A stretch of 64,000 nucleotides of DNA from Gammaproteobacteria bacterium. GTDB taxonomy: Bacteria > Pseudomonadota > Gammaproteobacteria > UBA9339. Below the pieces are notes generated by a model. That model was given only the letters and a program-made list of their open reading frames with translations, ran no database searches and had not been told where the DNA came from. The position numbers and the translations under genes are program-made. Positions 33,590 to 44,060 of this stretch are shown here, piece by piece (the stretch's first letter is position 1; every line of letters starts with the position of its first letter). The stretch is from the NCBI GenBank assembly GCA_023480665.1, contig JAMCWR010000001.1:1-64000 (forward strand), in the 5' to 3' direction.

Positions 33590-34549
33590 TTAATCTGGAA
33601 ATAATGAGCTTACCGAACCCTTGGTATTAACTCGCCTTATCGTTTCTGCGAGTAATTGACCAATACTTAAAACCCTAATTTTTTTGCATTCAAGTGCTTT
33701 TTGGCTTAATGGAATAGTGTCTGTTATTACGACTTCTGCTAGGCTCGAATTTGTTATGTTTTCAATTCCTGTCCCAGATAAAACCGGATGTGTGCAATAT
33801 GCTGTGACAGAGCGTGCGCCTTTTTGCTTGAGTGCAGCAGCAGCTTGGCAAATTGTGCCGGCAGTATCAACGATATCATCCATAATAATGCAATCGCGAT
33901 CTTGCACATCGCCGATAATATTCATAACTTCAACTTGATTGCGTTGTGGGCGTCTTTTGTCGATGATTGCTAAATCAACATCATTTAAACGTTTTGCAAC
34001 AGCACGAGCACGCACAACACCGCCAACATCTGGTGAAACAATAATCATATCGTGAAATTTTTTCTTGTGGATGTCATCGAACATCACCGGCGTACCATAA
34101 ACGTTATCAACAGGAATATAAAAGAACCCTTGAATTTGATCTGCATGTAAATCAATGGTGATAACTCGCGAAATACCAACTGCGGTCATTACATCAGCAA
34201 CAACTTTAGCGCTGATTGGGACTCTTGATGATCTAACACGTCGATCTTGTCTTGCATAACCAAAATATGGAATAACCGCGGTGATGCTTGCAGCAGAAGA
34301 ACGACGCAATGCATCAGCCATGACTACCAGTTCCATCAAATTATCATTGGTTGGTGCACAAGTTGGTTGCACGATAAAAGTGTCATGGCCACGAACATTT
34401 TCTAAAATCTCTACCATGGTTTCGCCGTCACTAAATTTTCCAACGATGGCTTTACCAAGAGGTAATTCTAAATGGTCAGCGACTTTTTTAGCTAACGGAA
34501 TATTAGCGTTGCCGGAAAAAATTTTCATATTTTTTAATGAGTGGTCCAT
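33590..34549 (-). CDS. prs: ribose-phosphate pyrophosphokinase
   Basis: 319 residues. Makes PRPP from ribose-5-P and ATP for nucleotide, His and Trp synthesis. Landmarks: [47 protein letters not shown], the PRPP loop [14 protein letters not shown], and [13 protein letters not shown]. Relatives begin at MKIFSGNA, so the ATG at 34528 is a possible alternative start. The tRNA-Gln gene just upstream is a typical gammaproteobacterial neighbour of prs. Confidence 0.97.
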   Translation of the reverse strand: MDHSLKNMKIFSGNANIPLAKKVADHLELPLGKAIVGKFSDGETMVEILENVRGHDTFIVQPTCAPTNDNLMELVVMADALRRSSAASITAVIPYFGYARQDRRVRSSRVPISAKVVADVMTAVGISRVITIDLHADQIQGFFYIPVDNVYGTPVMFDDIHKKKFHDMIIVSPDVGGVVRARAVAKRLNDVDLAIIDKRRPQRNQVEVMNIIGDVQDRDCIIMDDIVDTAGTICQAAAALKQKGARSVTAYCTHPVLSGTGIENITNSSLAEVVITDTIPLSQKALECKKIRVLSIGQLLAETIRRVNTKGSVSSLFPD

Positions 34550-34595
34550 AGAGCTCGTGTGTGATATTAGTGATTATAAAATTCTATTTAAAAAT

Positions 34596-34671
34596 TGGCT
34601 GGGACGCCAGGACTCGAACCTGGGAATGCGGGGATCAAAACCCCGTGCCTTACCAACTTGGCGACGTCCCA
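34596..34671 (-). tRNA. tRNA-Gln (anticodon TTG), CCA encoded
   Basis: Acceptor TGGGACG pairs with CGTCCCA. Anticodon stem CGGGG/CCCCG encloses loop TTTTGAT, giving anticodon TTG (Gln). T-arm CCAGG-TTCGAGT-CCTGG is regular. Discriminator G is followed by encoded CCA (34596-34598). Same strand as prs, 46 bases upstream of it. Confidence 0.95.
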
Positions 34672-34943
34672 AATGTTTATAAAATTGCAAATCGATTTTT
34701 CTTATATTCTGCAGATTGCAGCAAGGTGTGTCAAATGTTCTTTGCAAAAAATATTTTGAGCTTTAAAAGAGCAAAATATCATGCAAATTGCTTAAAATTT
34801 ACATATTATTAATGCAGTTAGGTATTGTCAGGGATATATTAAATATAGGATAATACAGTAAAGCCTTGTTCAGGGGTTTGTTAACCTGCAGGTTTTGAAG
34901 TCGAGCCAATTTTAATTATCAATCAGCCATAGAGAAGGGAACT
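34672..34943. other. intergenic region before Lon-like gene
   Basis: AT-rich spacer holding the tRNA promoter side and the promoter of the Lon-like gene. No ORF or structured RNA recognised. Confidence 0.4.
34825..34854 (+). promoter_or_regulatory. promoter for Lon-like protease gene
   Basis: TTGTCA, 18-base spacer, GATAAT, about 90 bases before the ATG at 34944, which has a GAGAAGGGA ribosome site. Confidence 0.45.
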
Positions 34944-37439
34944 ATGAAAACAGAGAAGATTCAAAAACATACTTTTGCCACACCATTATCTTTTCAGCAA
35001 CTACGCCGTATCTGTGATCCGAAGACATTTAAGTTCAAGCATTCTAAAGAGCTACCTGAACTTAAAGAAATTGTTGGGCAAAACCGTGCAGTGCATGCAT
35101 TAATGTTTGGCTTAGATATTAAAGATCATGGATATCATGTATTTGCGCTTGGCCCGACTGGAACTGGCAAAGCTACAACTGTTCGTAAGTATCTGGAAAA
35201 AGAAGTAAAAAATAAGCCAACGCCATCTGATTGGTTATATGTTAATAATTTTGATAACAACGATAAGCCGAAAAAGTTTGAGTTGCCAGCAGGCAAGGGG
35301 CGTGCATTTCGAGATGATATGGATCAACTGGTTCTTGAGCTTAAAACCGAAGTGCCAAAAGCATTTGAAGCGGAAAGCTATGAGCGTGAACGCGAGTCAT
35401 TCGAAAAAGAGTTTAGAACAAAGTCTGAGGCATTATTGCAAGAGTTAGCTAAAAAAGCCGAAGATCGCAGCTTTCAATTAATTCAAACTCCAAATGGTTT
35501 TGCGGTAATTCCAGTAGCACATGGCAAGGCATTGACACAACAAGAACACGCAGAGCTTTCTGAAAAGAAACGCGCAGAGCTTGAAGCAAATCAAGAAGAA
35601 TTAATTAATGAATTACATGAAACAATGCGCAAGTTTGAGCAACTACAGAAAGAGGGGCGGCAGCGCATAATTGATTTAGACCAACAGGTGGTTGGTTTTG
35701 CAGTGAATCACATAATCGATGCTTTAAAAGATAAGTATAAAGATTTTACGGTGGTGATTAATTATTTAGCTGATGTGCGTGCACATCTTTTGAAAAACGT
35801 GCAGGCTTTTAAGCGAGTTAAACAATCAGAAGAATCTGCTTTGCAAGAACGATTAATGATGATGGGTGGCGGGGGCGAATCAACTTTTGAAGAATATCGA
35901 GTAAATCTCGTCGTTGACAATAGTGACACAAAAGGCGCCCCAATTGTTGTCGAAAAAAATCCAATTGCACCAAATTTAATTGGCCGTATTGAACAGCAAG
36001 GATATTTTGGTGCTTTGATCACAAACTTTCGTATGATAAAAGGTGGAGCTTTGCATCGTGCAAATGGTGGGTATCTGATTTTGGATATTTATGATGTTTT
36101 AAAAAAACCCATGGCATGGGAAATGTTAAAACGCGCGCTTAAAAATCGTGAGATTGTGATTGAAAGTATGATGGAAACATTGGGAGCTTTTGTGACGCGG
36201 ACACTTGAACCAGAACCAATCCCACTTGATGTCAAAGTAATCTTAATTGGCGACCAAATGCTTTATTATTTAATTTATGAATATGATCCAGAATTTAGAG
36301 AGCTATTCAAAGTTAAAGCAGATTTTGCAACGCATATGGCTTGGGATGAAGCTGCACAAAATCAATATGCACAGTTTATTGGCATGGTTTGTCGCGAAGA
36401 AAAAATGCGTCACTTTGATAATAGCGCGGTTGCAAAAATTATTGAATATGGTGCGCGTTTAGCTGAGCATCAACAAAAAGTTTCTACAAAATTTGGTGAC
36501 ATTGTAGATTTAGTGCGCCAAGCAAATTATTGGGCTGGGAAAAGCGGCAATAAAGCTGTTACTGCAACTGATGTATTAAAAGCATTAGATGAAAAGATTT
36601 ATCGCTCAAACCGCATTGAAGAAATAATTCGGGAGATGATCGCAGATAAGTCAATTAAAATCAGTACCGATGGAGGCACAGTTGGTCAAATTAATGGCAT
36701 TTCGGTTTTATCTATTGGGGACTATAGTTTTGGTAAACCATCACGAATTACTGCGCGAACTTTTGTTGGCAGCGCCGGGTTAGTAAATATTGAGAGAGAA
36801 GTTGAACTTGCTGGCCCAATTCATAATAAAGCCACCATGATTATTTCAGGTTTTCTCGGCGGTAAATATGCTGATAATTTTCCATTGACACTTTCAGCCA
36901 GTATCACTTTTGAACAAGTGTATGAAGGTGTTGAGGGGGACAGTGCATCAGCAGCTGAAATATATGTGTTGCTTTCAAGCCTCAGCGGTATTCCATTACG
37001 CCAAGATTTAGCAGTTACAGGTTCTGTTAATCAGCATGGCGAAATTCAGGCAATTGGCGGAGTTAATGAAAAGATTGAAGGTGTTTACCAGATTTGTAAA
37101 TTGCAAGGGCTCACTGGTAAACAAGGCGTAGTTATCCCTGAAAGCAATGTGCAAAATTTAATGCTCAGGGAAGAAATTATTGACGCTGTTAAAAAAGGCA
37201 AATTCCATATTTATGCAATTGCAACTATTGATGAAGGCATTGCATTATTGACAGGGAAACCGGCTGGGGTTAAGCGCAAAGATGGTTCGTTTGAAAAAGG
37301 CACGGTTAATTTTGCCGTTAAGCAACGTATCGTTGAGCTTGCGAAAAAAGCGAAACCAGAAAAAGAACCAGCTAAAACAAAAAAAGCCAAAGCTAAACCC
37401 AAACCTAAGCCCAGACCACAGCGAAAAAGCAAAAAATAA
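34944..37439 (+). CDS. Lon-related putative ATP-dependent protease (AAA_32/S16)
   Basis: 831 residues. An ATPase region begins with Walker A ALGPTGTGKATTVRKYL near residue 72. A long helical insert follows at about 130-300. The S16 protease domain occupies about 570-770, with the catalytic serine in EGDSASAAE (about Ser667) and lysine in GVNEKIEG (about Lys710). It lacks the N-terminal Lon substrate domain, so it belongs to the Lon-related family rather than Lon itself. The last 40 residues are a Lys/Pro-rich tail (KAKAKPKPKPRPQRKSKK) that may bind nucleic acid or be disordered. Substrates unknown. Confidence 0.9.
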   Translation: MKTEKIQKHTFATPLSFQQLRRICDPKTFKFKHSKELPELKEIVGQNRAVHALMFGLDIKDHGYHVFALGPTGTGKATTVRKYLEKEVKNKPTPSDWLYVNNFDNNDKPKKFELPAGKGRAFRDDMDQLVLELKTEVPKAFEAESYERERESFEKEFRTKSEALLQELAKKAEDRSFQLIQTPNGFAVIPVAHGKALTQQEHAELSEKKRAELEANQEELINELHETMRKFEQLQKEGRQRIIDLDQQVVGFAVNHIIDALKDKYKDFTVVINYLADVRAHLLKNVQAFKRVKQSEESALQERLMMMGGGGESTFEEYRVNLVVDNSDTKGAPIVVEKNPIAPNLIGRIEQQGYFGALITNFRMIKGGALHRANGGYLILDIYDVLKKPMAWEMLKRALKNREIVIESMMETLGAFVTRTLEPEPIPLDVKVILIGDQMLYYLIYEYDPEFRELFKVKADFATHMAWDEAAQNQYAQFIGMVCREEKMRHFDNSAVAKIIEYGARLAEHQQKVSTKFGDIVDLVRQANYWAGKSGNKAVTATDVLKALDEKIYRSNRIEEIIREMIADKSIKISTDGGTVGQINGISVLSIGDYSFGKPSRITARTFVGSAGLVNIEREVELAGPIHNKATMIISGFLGGKYADNFPLTLSASITFEQVYEGVEGDSASAAEIYVLLSSLSGIPLRQDLAVTGSVNQHGEIQAIGGVNEKIEGVYQICKLQGLTGKQGVVIPESNVQNLMLREEIIDAVKKGKFHIYAIATIDEGIALLTGKPAGVKRKDGSFEKGTVNFAVKQRIVELAKKAKPEKEPAKTKKAKAKPKPKPRPQRKSKK

Positions 37440-37461
37440 TTAAGATAATGACATCGATTTG

Positions 37462-38343
37462 ATGAATAGACCTAAATTAATTTTTGTAGATTTAGCCCTG
37501 ATTGCGATAACGATGATTTGGGGGTCTACATATGTTGTGGTAAAGGGCAATTTAAACGGAGTGAATTCTGTAACTTTGCTTTGTTATCAAAGTCTCATTG
37601 CAGTTTTAATTTTATCGGCGCTGCTTTTATTTCTAAAAAAGAACCCTTGGCATAATTTTACTCAAGGTATGCTGCTTGGAATAATGCAATCTTTGTTTTT
37701 TCTTGGTGAAGCTGCATGTTTATATTTTACTCAAAGCTCAAATGCTGCGTTTATTACCGGGCTTTTTACCATTTTTATCCCCATTTATAATTTTTTCTTT
37801 TTAAAAACTAAACCCAGTTTAAATTTAATTGTTGCCATAATTTTTTCGCTTATTGGATTGTGGTTTATTACTGGTGGTGCGAAGGGAATTAATTTAGGCG
37901 ATCTCTTAGTTTTAGGCAGCACCATGATTGGCAGTATGCGAATTTTTGTGGCACACCATTTTTTAAATAAAAAAGCACATCCGCTGGTGTTAAATTTTCA
38001 GCAATTATTTATGTTGTTTATTATTAGCTCAAGCGTAGTAATAATTCTGCATTTGCCGCTTAGCATTCGAACATCAAACGCGGTTTATGCATTGTTATAC
38101 CTTGGAGTTTTTGCGACATTTGGTTGTTACGTTGTGCAGAACATTGCGTTAACCGTAACCTCCCCCACCCGAGTATCAATGTTTAATATTTTAGTGCCGG
38201 TATTTGGCGCATTGCTTGCTTGGACCGTTGGCGGCGAAGTGTTTTCCTGGCATAAATTAATTGGTGGCTGTTTTATAATATTGGCCATGTTGTTTGTAAA
38301 AACCCGCTTTTTCATGGTAATTTTTTCGCGACGAGCTGGATAA
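37462..38343 (+). CDS. DMT-superfamily (EamA) transporter
   Basis: 293 residues from ATG 37462. About ten hydrophobic helices in two EamA repeats; the first repeat starts with the typical ALIAITMIWGSTYVVVKG. Inner-membrane exporter or importer of small metabolites; substrate cannot be read from sequence. It begins 22 bases after the Lon-like gene and may share its transcript. A GC-rich hairpin follows. Confidence 0.88.
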   Translation: MNRPKLIFVDLALIAITMIWGSTYVVVKGNLNGVNSVTLLCYQSLIAVLILSALLLFLKKNPWHNFTQGMLLGIMQSLFFLGEAACLYFTQSSNAAFITGLFTIFIPIYNFFFLKTKPSLNLIVAIIFSLIGLWFITGGAKGINLGDLLVLGSTMIGSMRIFVAHHFLNKKAHPLVLNFQQLFMLFIISSSVVIILHLPLSIRTSNAVYALLYLGVFATFGCYVVQNIALTVTSPTRVSMFNILVPVFGALLAWTVGGEVFSWHKLIGGCFIILAMLFVKTRFFMVIFSRRAG

Positions 38344-38417
38344 ATCGCAAAAATGGAGCCAACATCCTTTGTTCAACAAAGCGGTGAGATAAAATTTTCG
38401 AAAAAAATCGCTAGGGC

Positions 38418-38467
38418 GGTAGGTTGGGTCAAGCGCTCGCAAGCGTAGCGCGCGAGTGCGGACCCAA
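38418..38467. repeat. GC-rich palindromic element (class 2)
   Basis: GGTAGGTTGGGTC at 38418-38430; TTGGGTC (38424-38430) pairs with GACCCAA (38461-38467), with further GC pairing inside (GCTCGC/GCGAG). It lies between the convergent DMT and coiled-coil genes and may act as a terminator. A related, shorter element is at 42007-42044. Confidence 0.7.
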
Positions 38468-38478
38468 TATCTTTTTGC

Positions 38479-39888
38479 TTAAATACTTGCAGCAAATACT
38501 TGAGCTGCATGTGCGTCTTCTGCGGATGCGGTTCCGCCACCACCTAAGGCTCGTAACACTGTATCAGTATTAGTCCGTGCAATACCGGGAGGGAGCTCAG
38601 ACGGCAAACCTACCAGCGCTGCCGCTGTCAAACTATCACCTCTTTGAAGTGGCTGTGAAGATGAAGCTGATTGACTTGCATTTGGCGCGCTAGCATTAAG
38701 ACTTAACAGCATTGCTGCGCTAGATGAACTAGGGATATTATGCATTTGTGTTGTAGCAGCATCTGTATCATGCGATGCAAGTTGAGATGCATCTGAAGAC
38801 GCAATAACTGATGCGCTAGCATGATTTTCTTCGCGCTTTTCTTCATGTTTTGCTTCTTTGCTTTCCTTGGATTCATGATCACCACCTGGGTTAACAAGTT
38901 GGTTTTGCAAATCATCGATGTCTTGGCCTACACTTACAGCTTCCTGAATAGTTTTTTGTTGTTCTTCAGAAACTGGGTGCCCATTAGCAATTATTTTTTT
39001 AAACATTGCCTCTAAATTCCCTAATTGAATTTTAATTTGCTCAAGCTCAGGGCCATGTTCATGATCTGTATCATAACGAAGTTTTAAATATCTCTGGCTT
39101 AGGGTAGGTGCCTGATCTAATATTATTTCAATTAGGCGATCACAAAACTTATCTTGCACAATACAATCTTTTGCTTCTGCTTCTGTGAGTTTTGGCTCGT
39201 CATCAGTAGTTCTTCTTTTTATTGCGCCAAGACCTCTTAAAGCTTCAATCATCTCTGGTAAATCTCTTGTTACACGAGTTTGATACAAACCCACTCGATA
39301 ATTAAAATCAGTGACCGCTTTTTTATCTTTTAACACGATCGCAATATATTCTCTTGCATCTTTTAGAGCATATTCATCTTTGCCTAAAGCTTCGTTTACT
39401 TCTTGATAAAGTGCATTGAAGCGAACAATTTTTCTTGCACAGTCTTCACTATTAAAAAAGTTATCATAAAGATCTTCATTGGTAACGATTTCGGCAAAAT
39501 GCGTTTTTAACTTTGTTTTTAACGCCTTGCATTCTAATCTAGCAATACGTTTTTCTAGCTCCGGAACTCTTTCTGGAAAAAGTGTGATACTATCTTGTGG
39601 CGGTAAAAATTGTGGCGCAGGTGTTACCCATCCAGTCATGGAACGACTTCTGGATCGTGCTTCAGGTTGAGGAGGTGCTAATGTTTGGTCCACACTCTTT
39701 TTGTCATCAGGTACTGCAGGCGTTGCAACTTTAGCTAAAGGAACAAATACCATTTTTTGCGCTACTATTTGTGCTGATGGCTGCCCAAAAAGCACCAAAC
39801 GATATTGGCCTTTCGCATCAGTTTTGGTGTCTGCTCTACCTAAAAAATTTGGATCTAAAACCAACCTTGGTTTTCCTGGAGTACTCAT
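38479..39888 (-). CDS. soluble coiled-coil protein of unknown function
   Basis: 469 residues, not recognised. Residues 1-110 are mixed and Pro-rich; 110-340 are helical and charged; a Lys/Glu/His tract follows (ESKESKEAKHEEKREE, about 346-362); the last 110 residues are Ser/Ala-rich low complexity, ending in AHAAQVFAASI. No signal peptide or membrane segment. The same build of helical body, KE tract and Ser/Ala tail recurs in other unknown proteins of this window. Effector status is a guess. A TATAAT lies about 85 bases before the ATG. Confidence 0.65.
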   Translation of the reverse strand: MSTPGKPRLVLDPNFLGRADTKTDAKGQYRLVLFGQPSAQIVAQKMVFVPLAKVATPAVPDDKKSVDQTLAPPQPEARSRSRSMTGWVTPAPQFLPPQDSITLFPERVPELEKRIARLECKALKTKLKTHFAEIVTNEDLYDNFFNSEDCARKIVRFNALYQEVNEALGKDEYALKDAREYIAIVLKDKKAVTDFNYRVGLYQTRVTRDLPEMIEALRGLGAIKRRTTDDEPKLTEAEAKDCIVQDKFCDRLIEIILDQAPTLSQRYLKLRYDTDHEHGPELEQIKIQLGNLEAMFKKIIANGHPVSEEQQKTIQEAVSVGQDIDDLQNQLVNPGGDHESKESKEAKHEEKREENHASASVIASSDASQLASHDTDAATTQMHNIPSSSSAAMLLSLNASAPNASQSASSSQPLQRGDSLTAAALVGLPSELPPGIARTNTDTVLRALGGGGTASAEDAHAAQVFAASI

Positions 39889-39970
39889 ATTTTTAACCTG
39901 TTTTTGGATTTAAATTTATGCAATAAAAATTAACAAAGAAATTAAACGCAATCTGCATTCATTGCTTTAT

Positions 39971-39976
39971 ATTATA
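39971..39976 (-). promoter_or_regulatory. -10 element for coiled-coil protein gene
   Basis: Perfect TATAAT on the minus strand in the 39889-40035 spacer; no convincing -35. Confidence 0.35.
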
Positions 39977-40035
39977 GTTTGCAATTATTAAAGTTTTCTT
40001 AAACAGAATGTGAGTCAATGTGCGGCGGGTGGGGA

Positions 40036-41943
40036 CTATTCAATGTGTTCGAGATGATGGATTTGCCGCTTTTTTAAATAAACCAACAAAATTGAAATTG
40101 CAGCTGGGGTAATCCCGGAAATGCGTGATGCTTGGCCGACTGTTGCTGGGCGAAAAGCAATTAATTTTTGCCGCACTTCATTTGATAATCCGTGGACTTT
40201 TGTATAATCAAAATTTTTTGGGATTTTTGTTTCTTCTTGACGCCTATGCCGAAGAATTTCTTCCTGCTGTCTTTTGATATATCCGGCATAACGCAGTTGA
40301 ATTTCAATTTGCTCAATAGCTAATGGGTCAATATCAGCCGCTGTAATAATATTGGCATTTACAAGAGCCGCGTAACTAACATTTGGTCGGCGCAATAATT
40401 CCAACACTCTATATTCTCGTTCTAGCGGTTGATTGGTAATTTTTAAAAACGCGTCTGCTTCAGGAGTATTTGGGCGCAATAAAATATTTTGCAGGCGACT
40501 TTGTTCGGCAGCAATTTCCGCATGTTTTTTTAATAAAAGCTCGTAACGCGCATCTGAAACTACCCCAAGTTTTTTGCCAATTTCAGTTAAACGCAAATCA
40601 GCATTATCTTCACGCAATAATAAACGATGCTCGGCGCGACTGGTAAACATACGATATGGTTCATTGGTGCCGCGGGTTAATAAATCATCAATCATAACTC
40701 CCATATAAGCTTCGTCACGTCTTGGCCACCACGGATCTTTTTCTTGAACTGTTAACGCCGCATTCACTCCTGCAATTAAACCTTGTGCAGCAGCCTCTTC
40801 ATAACCTGTGGTGCCATTAATTTGCCCGGCAAAAAATAGGCCTTTAATTTGTTTTGTTTCAAGCCAAGGCAGTAATTCGCGGGGATCAAAAAAATCATAT
40901 TCGATGGCATAACCAGGGCGAATCAGGCGCGCATTTTCAAGGCCCGCAATACTATTTACCAAAAGTATTTGCACATCAAATGGTAGGCTTGTTGAAATAC
41001 CATTTGGGTAAATTTCGTTTGTGGTGAGCCCTTCTGGTTCTAAAAAAATTTGGTGCGAAGTTTTATCGCTAAAGCGTACGATTTTATCTTCAATGGAAGG
41101 GCAGTAGCGCGGGCCAATACCTTCAATTACGCCTGCGTATAATGGCGAAAGATGTAAATTTTTTCTAATAATGTCATGGGTGATTTCATTGGTGCGAGCG
41201 ATAAAACAGTTTATTTGTCGTGGGTGTTCGTTTTGATTTCCTAGATACGAAAAAACTGGTACTGGCGTGTCGCCAGGCTGTGGAGTTAATTTTGAGTAAT
41301 CAATTGTTTTGCCGTCGATACGTGGTGGCGTGCCAGTTTTTAATCTGCCAGTTTTTAATCCTAAATCACGTAAATAATTTGCAAGAGAAATTGCTGCAGG
41401 GTCTCCAGCGCGACCGCCGGAAAAGTTTTTCATCCCAATATGAATTTTTCCATTTAAAAAAGTCCCAGCCGCAAGAACTACTGCCCGCGCATAAAAATTT
41501 AAATCAAGATGCGTCGTGATGCCGACGACGCGATAATTTTCGATAATTAATTTATCAACTGTTTGTTGCAAAATTGTAAGATTTTTAGATTGCTCAAGAG
41601 CGCTGCGGATTGTTTGCTTATACAGTAGGCGATCAGCTTGGGCGCGGGTTGCTCTAACTGCCGCACCTTTACTTGCATTTAAAATCCGAAATTGAATCCC
41701 AGCGCGGTTTGCCGCAATTGCCATGATGCCACCTAGCGCATCAATTTCTTTTACTAAATGGCCTTTGCCAATGCCGCCGATCGATGGGTTGCAAGACATT
41801 TGGCCGATAGTCTCAATGTTGTGGGTTAGAAGCAAAACTTTTACGCCAGCGCGGGATGCGGCTAGTGCGCACTCGGTTCCAGCGTGTCCGCCACCGATTA
41901 CTATCACATCATAATCATTATTTTTTCTAGGCTGATTTAGCAT
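40036..41943 (-). CDS. mnmG: tRNA uridine-5-carboxymethylaminomethyl modification enzyme MnmG
   Basis: 635 residues. FAD-binding partner of MnmE in making cmnm5U34 at the wobble position. FAD motif [17 protein letters not shown] at the N-terminus, the GidA signature [15 protein letters not shown], the cysteine motif [20 protein letters not shown], and the C-terminal tRNA-binding helical domain with [12 protein letters not shown]. Length and start match the family. rsmG, a frequent neighbour, is absent. Confidence 0.96.
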   Translation of the reverse strand: MLNQPRKNNDYDVIVIGGGHAGTECALAASRAGVKVLLLTHNIETIGQMSCNPSIGGIGKGHLVKEIDALGGIMAIAANRAGIQFRILNASKGAAVRATRAQADRLLYKQTIRSALEQSKNLTILQQTVDKLIIENYRVVGITTHLDLNFYARAVVLAAGTFLNGKIHIGMKNFSGGRAGDPAAISLANYLRDLGLKTGRLKTGTPPRIDGKTIDYSKLTPQPGDTPVPVFSYLGNQNEHPRQINCFIARTNEITHDIIRKNLHLSPLYAGVIEGIGPRYCPSIEDKIVRFSDKTSHQIFLEPEGLTTNEIYPNGISTSLPFDVQILLVNSIAGLENARLIRPGYAIEYDFFDPRELLPWLETKQIKGLFFAGQINGTTGYEEAAAQGLIAGVNAALTVQEKDPWWPRRDEAYMGVMIDDLLTRGTNEPYRMFTSRAEHRLLLREDNADLRLTEIGKKLGVVSDARYELLLKKHAEIAAEQSRLQNILLRPNTPEADAFLKITNQPLEREYRVLELLRRPNVSYAALVNANIITAADIDPLAIEQIEIQLRYAGYIKRQQEEILRHRRQEETKIPKNFDYTKVHGLSNEVRQKLIAFRPATVGQASRISGITPAAISILLVYLKKRQIHHLEHIE

Positions 41944-42006
41944 ATTTGTAGTGTATTCTAAAATTGGTTTATTTGCATACCTCGAAAAAAATTGCAGGTT
42001 TTGTAA

Positions 42007-42044
42007 GGTAGGTTCTAGCTAAGCGCGCTTTTTGCGCGGACCCA
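42007..42044. repeat. GC-rich palindromic element (class 2), second copy
   Basis: Begins GGTAGGTT and ends GCGGACCCA like the element at 38418-38467; the middle is a short hairpin GCGCGC-TTTTT-GCGCG. Copies differ in the loop. Confidence 0.6.
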
Positions 42045-42186
42045 GCGAAATAAAAATTTTGTTATTAATCAAAATGATAGCTATAAAAACATGTAAAAAA
42101 ATTTACTTTTAAAATCAAAGAGTTACAAAACATGCATGTTTTTTTGTTATTAATCAATGAGTTATAGAATGCACAAATTTGTGATA

Positions 42187-42223
42187 AAAAAAGCATTGTT
42201 GAATTGTTCAACAATGCTTTTTT
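42187..42223. terminator. rho-independent terminator
   Basis: Seventeen-bp stem: AAAAAAGCATTGTTGAA (42187-42203) with its complement at 42207-42223, loop TTG, T-run in both directions. Positioned 23 bases after the stop of the minus-strand Ntn-hydrolase gene. Confidence 0.9.
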
Positions 42224-42246
42224 AAGATGTTAGATATTACATCGCA

Positions 42247-43932
42247 CTATTTAAAAAATTGATTTAAATCTACATATACCCACTCGCCTTCATGGCCATC
42301 ACATTTGTAACCCTCCTCACATTGGTTACTATATTTTTGTTGATTGATTACTTCATCTACTGGCAGCCTTAACCACCAATTAAACAATTTATGATTTTCA
42401 TCAGGTGCGGCTACTAAAGAAAAGTAAGTAACAGCTTCAGCTTTGCTTTTACTTGCGTCTGGTTTCAATGCATAACCAGTAGCGCTACCTTGATCGCTAT
42501 CCATTAAAGAGCGCGTCATAATATTTTTCATAGTTTCAAGATTAATATTCCCTTTATTAATGCGAGCCTGATGTAATAAATTATTGTAACGAGTTAGTGG
42601 ATAAGATGATGTGTCATCTTTAGTTGGATAGGGGAATGGAAAAACCTGTAGTTTAATGTATTCCCATGAGTCCCAACCTGGTAACCGGAAAGAGTTGCTA
42701 ACTGCTAACACATCCTCGTTCTGTTTATCGATATCTTTATACAACGGTTCAATATCAGAGTATGGAGTGCGTAGCCTTACATGTTGTTTCACTAAAATAC
42801 CAGGGGCAGTCTCTTCGGCGGCAAAAATATTTTTTGTCTTTGTGCCATCGGTAGCTGTAGTTGTAGCGCCATCAGTCCCAATGATGACATAACCAATATC
42901 AGGAATATTGGTTTTTTCATCGGCTACTAATTTCTTTAAGCTAGCATAATTATCGGCAGTATATAAAAAGTCACTTAATAAATCTGCATAACCTTTGGTT
43001 TTTTTGGTTATGTTCATGGTATAAGATGAATACCAGCCGCTATTCATTTCAACCAAGACACCTTTATCGTTAATTGCGGTGTCAGAAAAGAACCAACCTG
43101 GGTAACCAATTAACGCGATACTGTGATCACCATTGTCAGGATGTAAGACTGTGATCAGAGTACGATTGGCAAATGAGCTGTGAAGATTTTTTGTCCAGTC
43201 AAAATTGCGTGCAAATAGCATATTGTTATCATTATCATCAGCTAAATATTTACCCCACACTGCTAAAGTTGAGCAGCCAAAAGGAATCATATCTTCGGGT
43301 ACAGTTTGCCAATTAACTGGGCGTTCAAAAATATTTTCTTGTAACTCTTGGCTTTGAGCTGGCAAGATATGAGTTAAAAAAGTAAATAAGAACATTTGAT
43401 CAAGGAAGGCTAAATCTTTTACGCCTAAGGCAGAGGTCTCAGCGGCTCCTTGAATTAATTCCATCTCTCTTGCTGGAATACGACCGTTATCGATATATTT
43501 ACCGTCTTTATCTTTGTCACCTACTGAGAGATCAGCGATTTTATCGTACAGCTTGCTTAGCGGCCAACCTTCTTTCTCATAGGTTCTGGCATGGAGCTCT
43601 TTATAAAAGCTAGCTAAACTTAAATTTTGATATTCAGGCGGGAGGTGACTAAGTAAATAGCCATATTGGCGACCCATTACTTTATAGGTTTCTAAAGAAT
43701 TTTTAGCATTTTTATCGCTTTGAGTATCGCCCCAAAGATCGATAATAAAAATGGCTTTGTCAATGCCACCGCCTGGATTAGAAATTGCCTGTCTATACAA
43801 AAAAGCCTGATGTTTAAACATGCCCAGAGGGGTGTAACCAATCATTTCTAATTTTGGTTGAGGAGGGGGAGTCGCGGCAAAAACCGCACTGCTAACTAAA
43901 ATCATCGCTAAAATACTAATTATTTTTTTCAT
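42247..43932 (-). CDS. secreted Ntn-hydrolase (C45/choloylglycine hydrolase-like)
   Basis: 561 residues with a Sec signal peptide (MKKIISILAMILVSSAVFA). The probable N-terminal nucleophile is Cys220 in PFGCSTLAVWG, followed by NNMLFARNFDW, the pattern of C45/C59-type linear amide hydrolases such as acid ceramidase and bile-salt hydrolase relatives. If it matures like these, self-cleavage before Cys220 would release a roughly 200-residue propeptide. Substrate is an amide, possibly an N-acyl lipid; not determinable here. GAGGA ribosome site, own promoter and own terminator make it monocistronic. Confidence 0.82.
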   Translation of the reverse strand: MKKIISILAMILVSSAVFAATPPPQPKLEMIGYTPLGMFKHQAFLYRQAISNPGGGIDKAIFIIDLWGDTQSDKNAKNSLETYKVMGRQYGYLLSHLPPEYQNLSLASFYKELHARTYEKEGWPLSKLYDKIADLSVGDKDKDGKYIDNGRIPAREMELIQGAAETSALGVKDLAFLDQMFLFTFLTHILPAQSQELQENIFERPVNWQTVPEDMIPFGCSTLAVWGKYLADDNDNNMLFARNFDWTKNLHSSFANRTLITVLHPDNGDHSIALIGYPGWFFSDTAINDKGVLVEMNSGWYSSYTMNITKKTKGYADLLSDFLYTADNYASLKKLVADEKTNIPDIGYVIIGTDGATTTATDGTKTKNIFAAEETAPGILVKQHVRLRTPYSDIEPLYKDIDKQNEDVLAVSNSFRLPGWDSWEYIKLQVFPFPYPTKDDTSSYPLTRYNNLLHQARINKGNINLETMKNIMTRSLMDSDQGSATGYALKPDASKSKAEAVTYFSLVAAPDENHKLFNWWLRLPVDEVINQQKYSNQCEEGYKCDGHEGEWVYVDLNQFFK

Positions 43933-43962
43933 TTGCTTCCTCTTTTTTGAAATTTATTATTC

Positions 43963-43992
43963 ATTATAGAACAATATCTAAGGCCCAGCCAA
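43963..43992 (-). promoter_or_regulatory. promoter of Ntn-hydrolase gene
   Basis: On the minus strand TTGGCT (43987-43992), 18-base spacer, TATAAT (43963-43968), about 30 bases before the ATG. Confidence 0.6.
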
Positions 43993-44060
43993 TTTATAAA
44001 AAAAGTGTTTATTATTAATGTGTTGCGTTTTTTCAGCATATATATTCGAGAGAATAGGTA

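Larger units (their letters stand above)
41944..42246. other. intergenic region upstream of mnmG
   Basis: Contains the class 2 GC-rich element (42007-42044), two direct copies of TGTTATTAATCAA about 78 bases apart (near 42060 and 42138), and a strong terminator. No gene is seen. Confidence 0.6.
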
